From Flavobacteriaceae bacterium (GTDB lineage Bacteria; Bacteroidota; Bacteroidia; Flavobacteriales; Flavobacteriaceae): a stretch of DNA of 7,451 nucleotides. Shown in pieces: positions 6,495 to 7,451 of the stretch. Below the pieces are notes generated by a model. The model made no database searches. It had not been told where the DNA came from and saw nothing but the letters and a program-made list of their open reading frames with translations. Positions within the stretch are counted from its first letter, which is position 1, and each line of letters begins with the position of its first letter. Location: assembly GCA_002690085.1 (NCBI GenBank), contig NZDM01000049.1:1-7451 (forward strand), in the 5' to 3' direction. The position numbers and the translations under genes are program-made.

Positions 6495-7451
6495 TGGAAT
6501 ACACAACGCTTCCAAATTCAGACATAAAAGTCAGTAAAATATGCTTAGGCACCATGACCTGGGGCAACCAAAATACCGAAGCCGATGGTTTCGCTCAAAT
6601 GGATTATGCTGTTGAAAAAGGGGTTAATTTTTTTGACACTGCAGAACTCTACCCGGTCCCGGCAACCAAAGAAACCCAGGGGCGTACAAGTAAGATCATT
6701 GGAAATTGGCTGAAAATTAAGCAAAATAGAGACAAAATTGTACTGGCCAGTAAAATTGCAGGACCTGGAGATTACACCGCACACATTCGAACGACTGGAT
6801 TTAAGGGCGATGCTATTAGACAGGCTATTGATTTAGAACTGAAAAGACTGCAAACAGATTACATCGATTTATACCAACTGCATTGGCCGGAACGACAAAC
6901 AAACACCTTTGGGGTGCGTGATTTTAAGCCTAGTCCAAAAGACCCTTGGATAGATAATTTTAATGAAGTCCTTCACGAGCTGAATGCACTTGTGAAAGCT
7001 GGAAAAATTAGAGCCTATGGCCTATCCAATGAAAAAAGTTGGGGAAGCATGCGTTATTTAGAAGAAGTACGGAAGGACAAGCTTCCCAAAATAAGCACCA
7101 TTCAGAATGCCTATTCCTTATTGAACAGGGTTTTTGAAGGCGATTTAGCTGAAATTTCCTTGAGGGAAAATATGGGTCTTTTAGCCTATTCGCCACTGGC
7201 TTTTGGGGTTTTATCTGGAAAATATATTGAAGGAACTGCAGCCAAAAATGCACGATTGAATTTATTTCCAAGGTTTGCAAGGTACAGCAGTGAACAAGCA
7301 ACAGAAGCGACCAAAGCCTATCTCAAGCTCGCCAAAGAATTGGGGTTGTCTCTCACCACCCTAGCCTTGGCCTTTGTGAGCGAACGGCCATTTGTGACAA
7401 GTAATATTATTGGAGCCACCACATTGGAACAATTAAAAGAAAATATTGACA
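6494..7451 (+). CDS. tas: Tas-like aldo/keto reductase, 3' end outside window
   Basis: The frame runs from ATG 6494-6496 to the window edge without a stop (319 codons); about 25-30 residues are probably missing compared with E. coli Tas (346). It is an NADPH-dependent oxidoreductase of the aldo/keto reductase superfamily with a TIM-barrel fold, and is cytoplasmic. The catalytic tetrad is D48 and Y53 (FFDTAELYPVP), K87 (LASKIAGPG) and H130 (YQLHWPERQTN). Other family signatures include LGTMTWGNQN, ETQGRT, LKRLQTDYIDLYQ, AGKIRAYGLSNE, IQNAYSLLNR and the cofactor-end motif IIGATT. The PVP-ETQG and HWPxRxTNxFG stretches closely follow Tas rather than generic aldo/keto reductases. The physiological substrate is not known from sequence. 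The ATG shares its A with the TAA of the preceding gene (TAATG), implying translational coupling and one operon with xth and the lipoprotein. Confidence 0.95.
   Translation, partial: MEYTTLPNSDIKVSKICLGTMTWGNQNTEADGFAQMDYAVEKGVNFFDTAELYPVPATKETQGRTSKIIGNWLKIKQNRDKIVLASKIAGPGDYTAHIRTTGFKGDAIRQAIDLELKRLQTDYIDLYQLHWPERQTNTFGVRDFKPSPKDPWIDNFNEVLHELNALVKAGKIRAYGLSNEKSWGSMRYLEEVRKDKLPKISTIQNAYSLLNRVFEGDLAEISLRENMGLLAYSPLAFGVLSGKYIEGTAAKNARLNLFPRFARYSSEQATEATKAYLKLAKELGLSLTTLALAFVSERPFVTSNIIGATTLEQLKENID

Noticed and set aside
6545..7301. - strand open frames of 79 and 97 codons
   Set aside because: The + strand encodes an aldo/keto reductase with an intact catalytic tetrad here, so these are shadows.

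Overview
The window looks like chromosome from a member of the Bacteroidota, most likely a flavobacterium. The DNA is AT-rich. The first gene ends in a type IX secretion (T9SS) type B sorting domain of the gliding-motility 'CHU_C' kind. A giant outer-membrane beta-barrel-like protein has a signal peptide ending in Ser-Gln, as is common in this phylum. No start codon has a clear Shine-Dalgarno sequence. No tRNA, rRNA, CRISPR array, transposase or phage gene was seen.

Layout. (1) Positions 1-1177, + strand: the C-terminal 391 residues of a large secreted adhesin-like protein. It has tandem 67-residue modules, nearly identical at the DNA level with a 201-bp period, then a diverged module, a SprB-like segment and the T9SS sorting domain. 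Its beginning lies outside the window. (2) Positions 1203-4640, - strand, converging on the first gene with a 25-bp gap: an about 1145-residue predicted outer-membrane protein of a family I recognise in Bacteroidota but cannot name. (3) Positions 4641-4763: a divergent intergenic region holding a perfect 26-bp palindrome flanked by two outward-facing TATTTTAG boxes. (4) Positions 4764-7451, + strand: a tight three-gene cluster. It comprises exodeoxyribonuclease III (xth), an OmpA-type peptidoglycan-binding lipoprotein (3-bp gap), and a Tas-like aldo/keto reductase (1-bp stop/start overlap) cut by the window end.

How the genes fit together. The left half is cell-surface machinery: a T9SS cargo protein next to a large outer-membrane barrel. 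The right half is a probable operon mixing base-excision repair, envelope anchoring and NADPH-dependent reduction. Its genes probably share transcription more than a pathway. The palindrome sits where it could control both the barrel gene and the operon.

Most genes here are recognisable. The least explained items are the unnamed outer-membrane protein, with its two calcium-loop-like motifs, and the palindromic divergent control region. I do not see convincing evidence of a wholly new multi-gene system.
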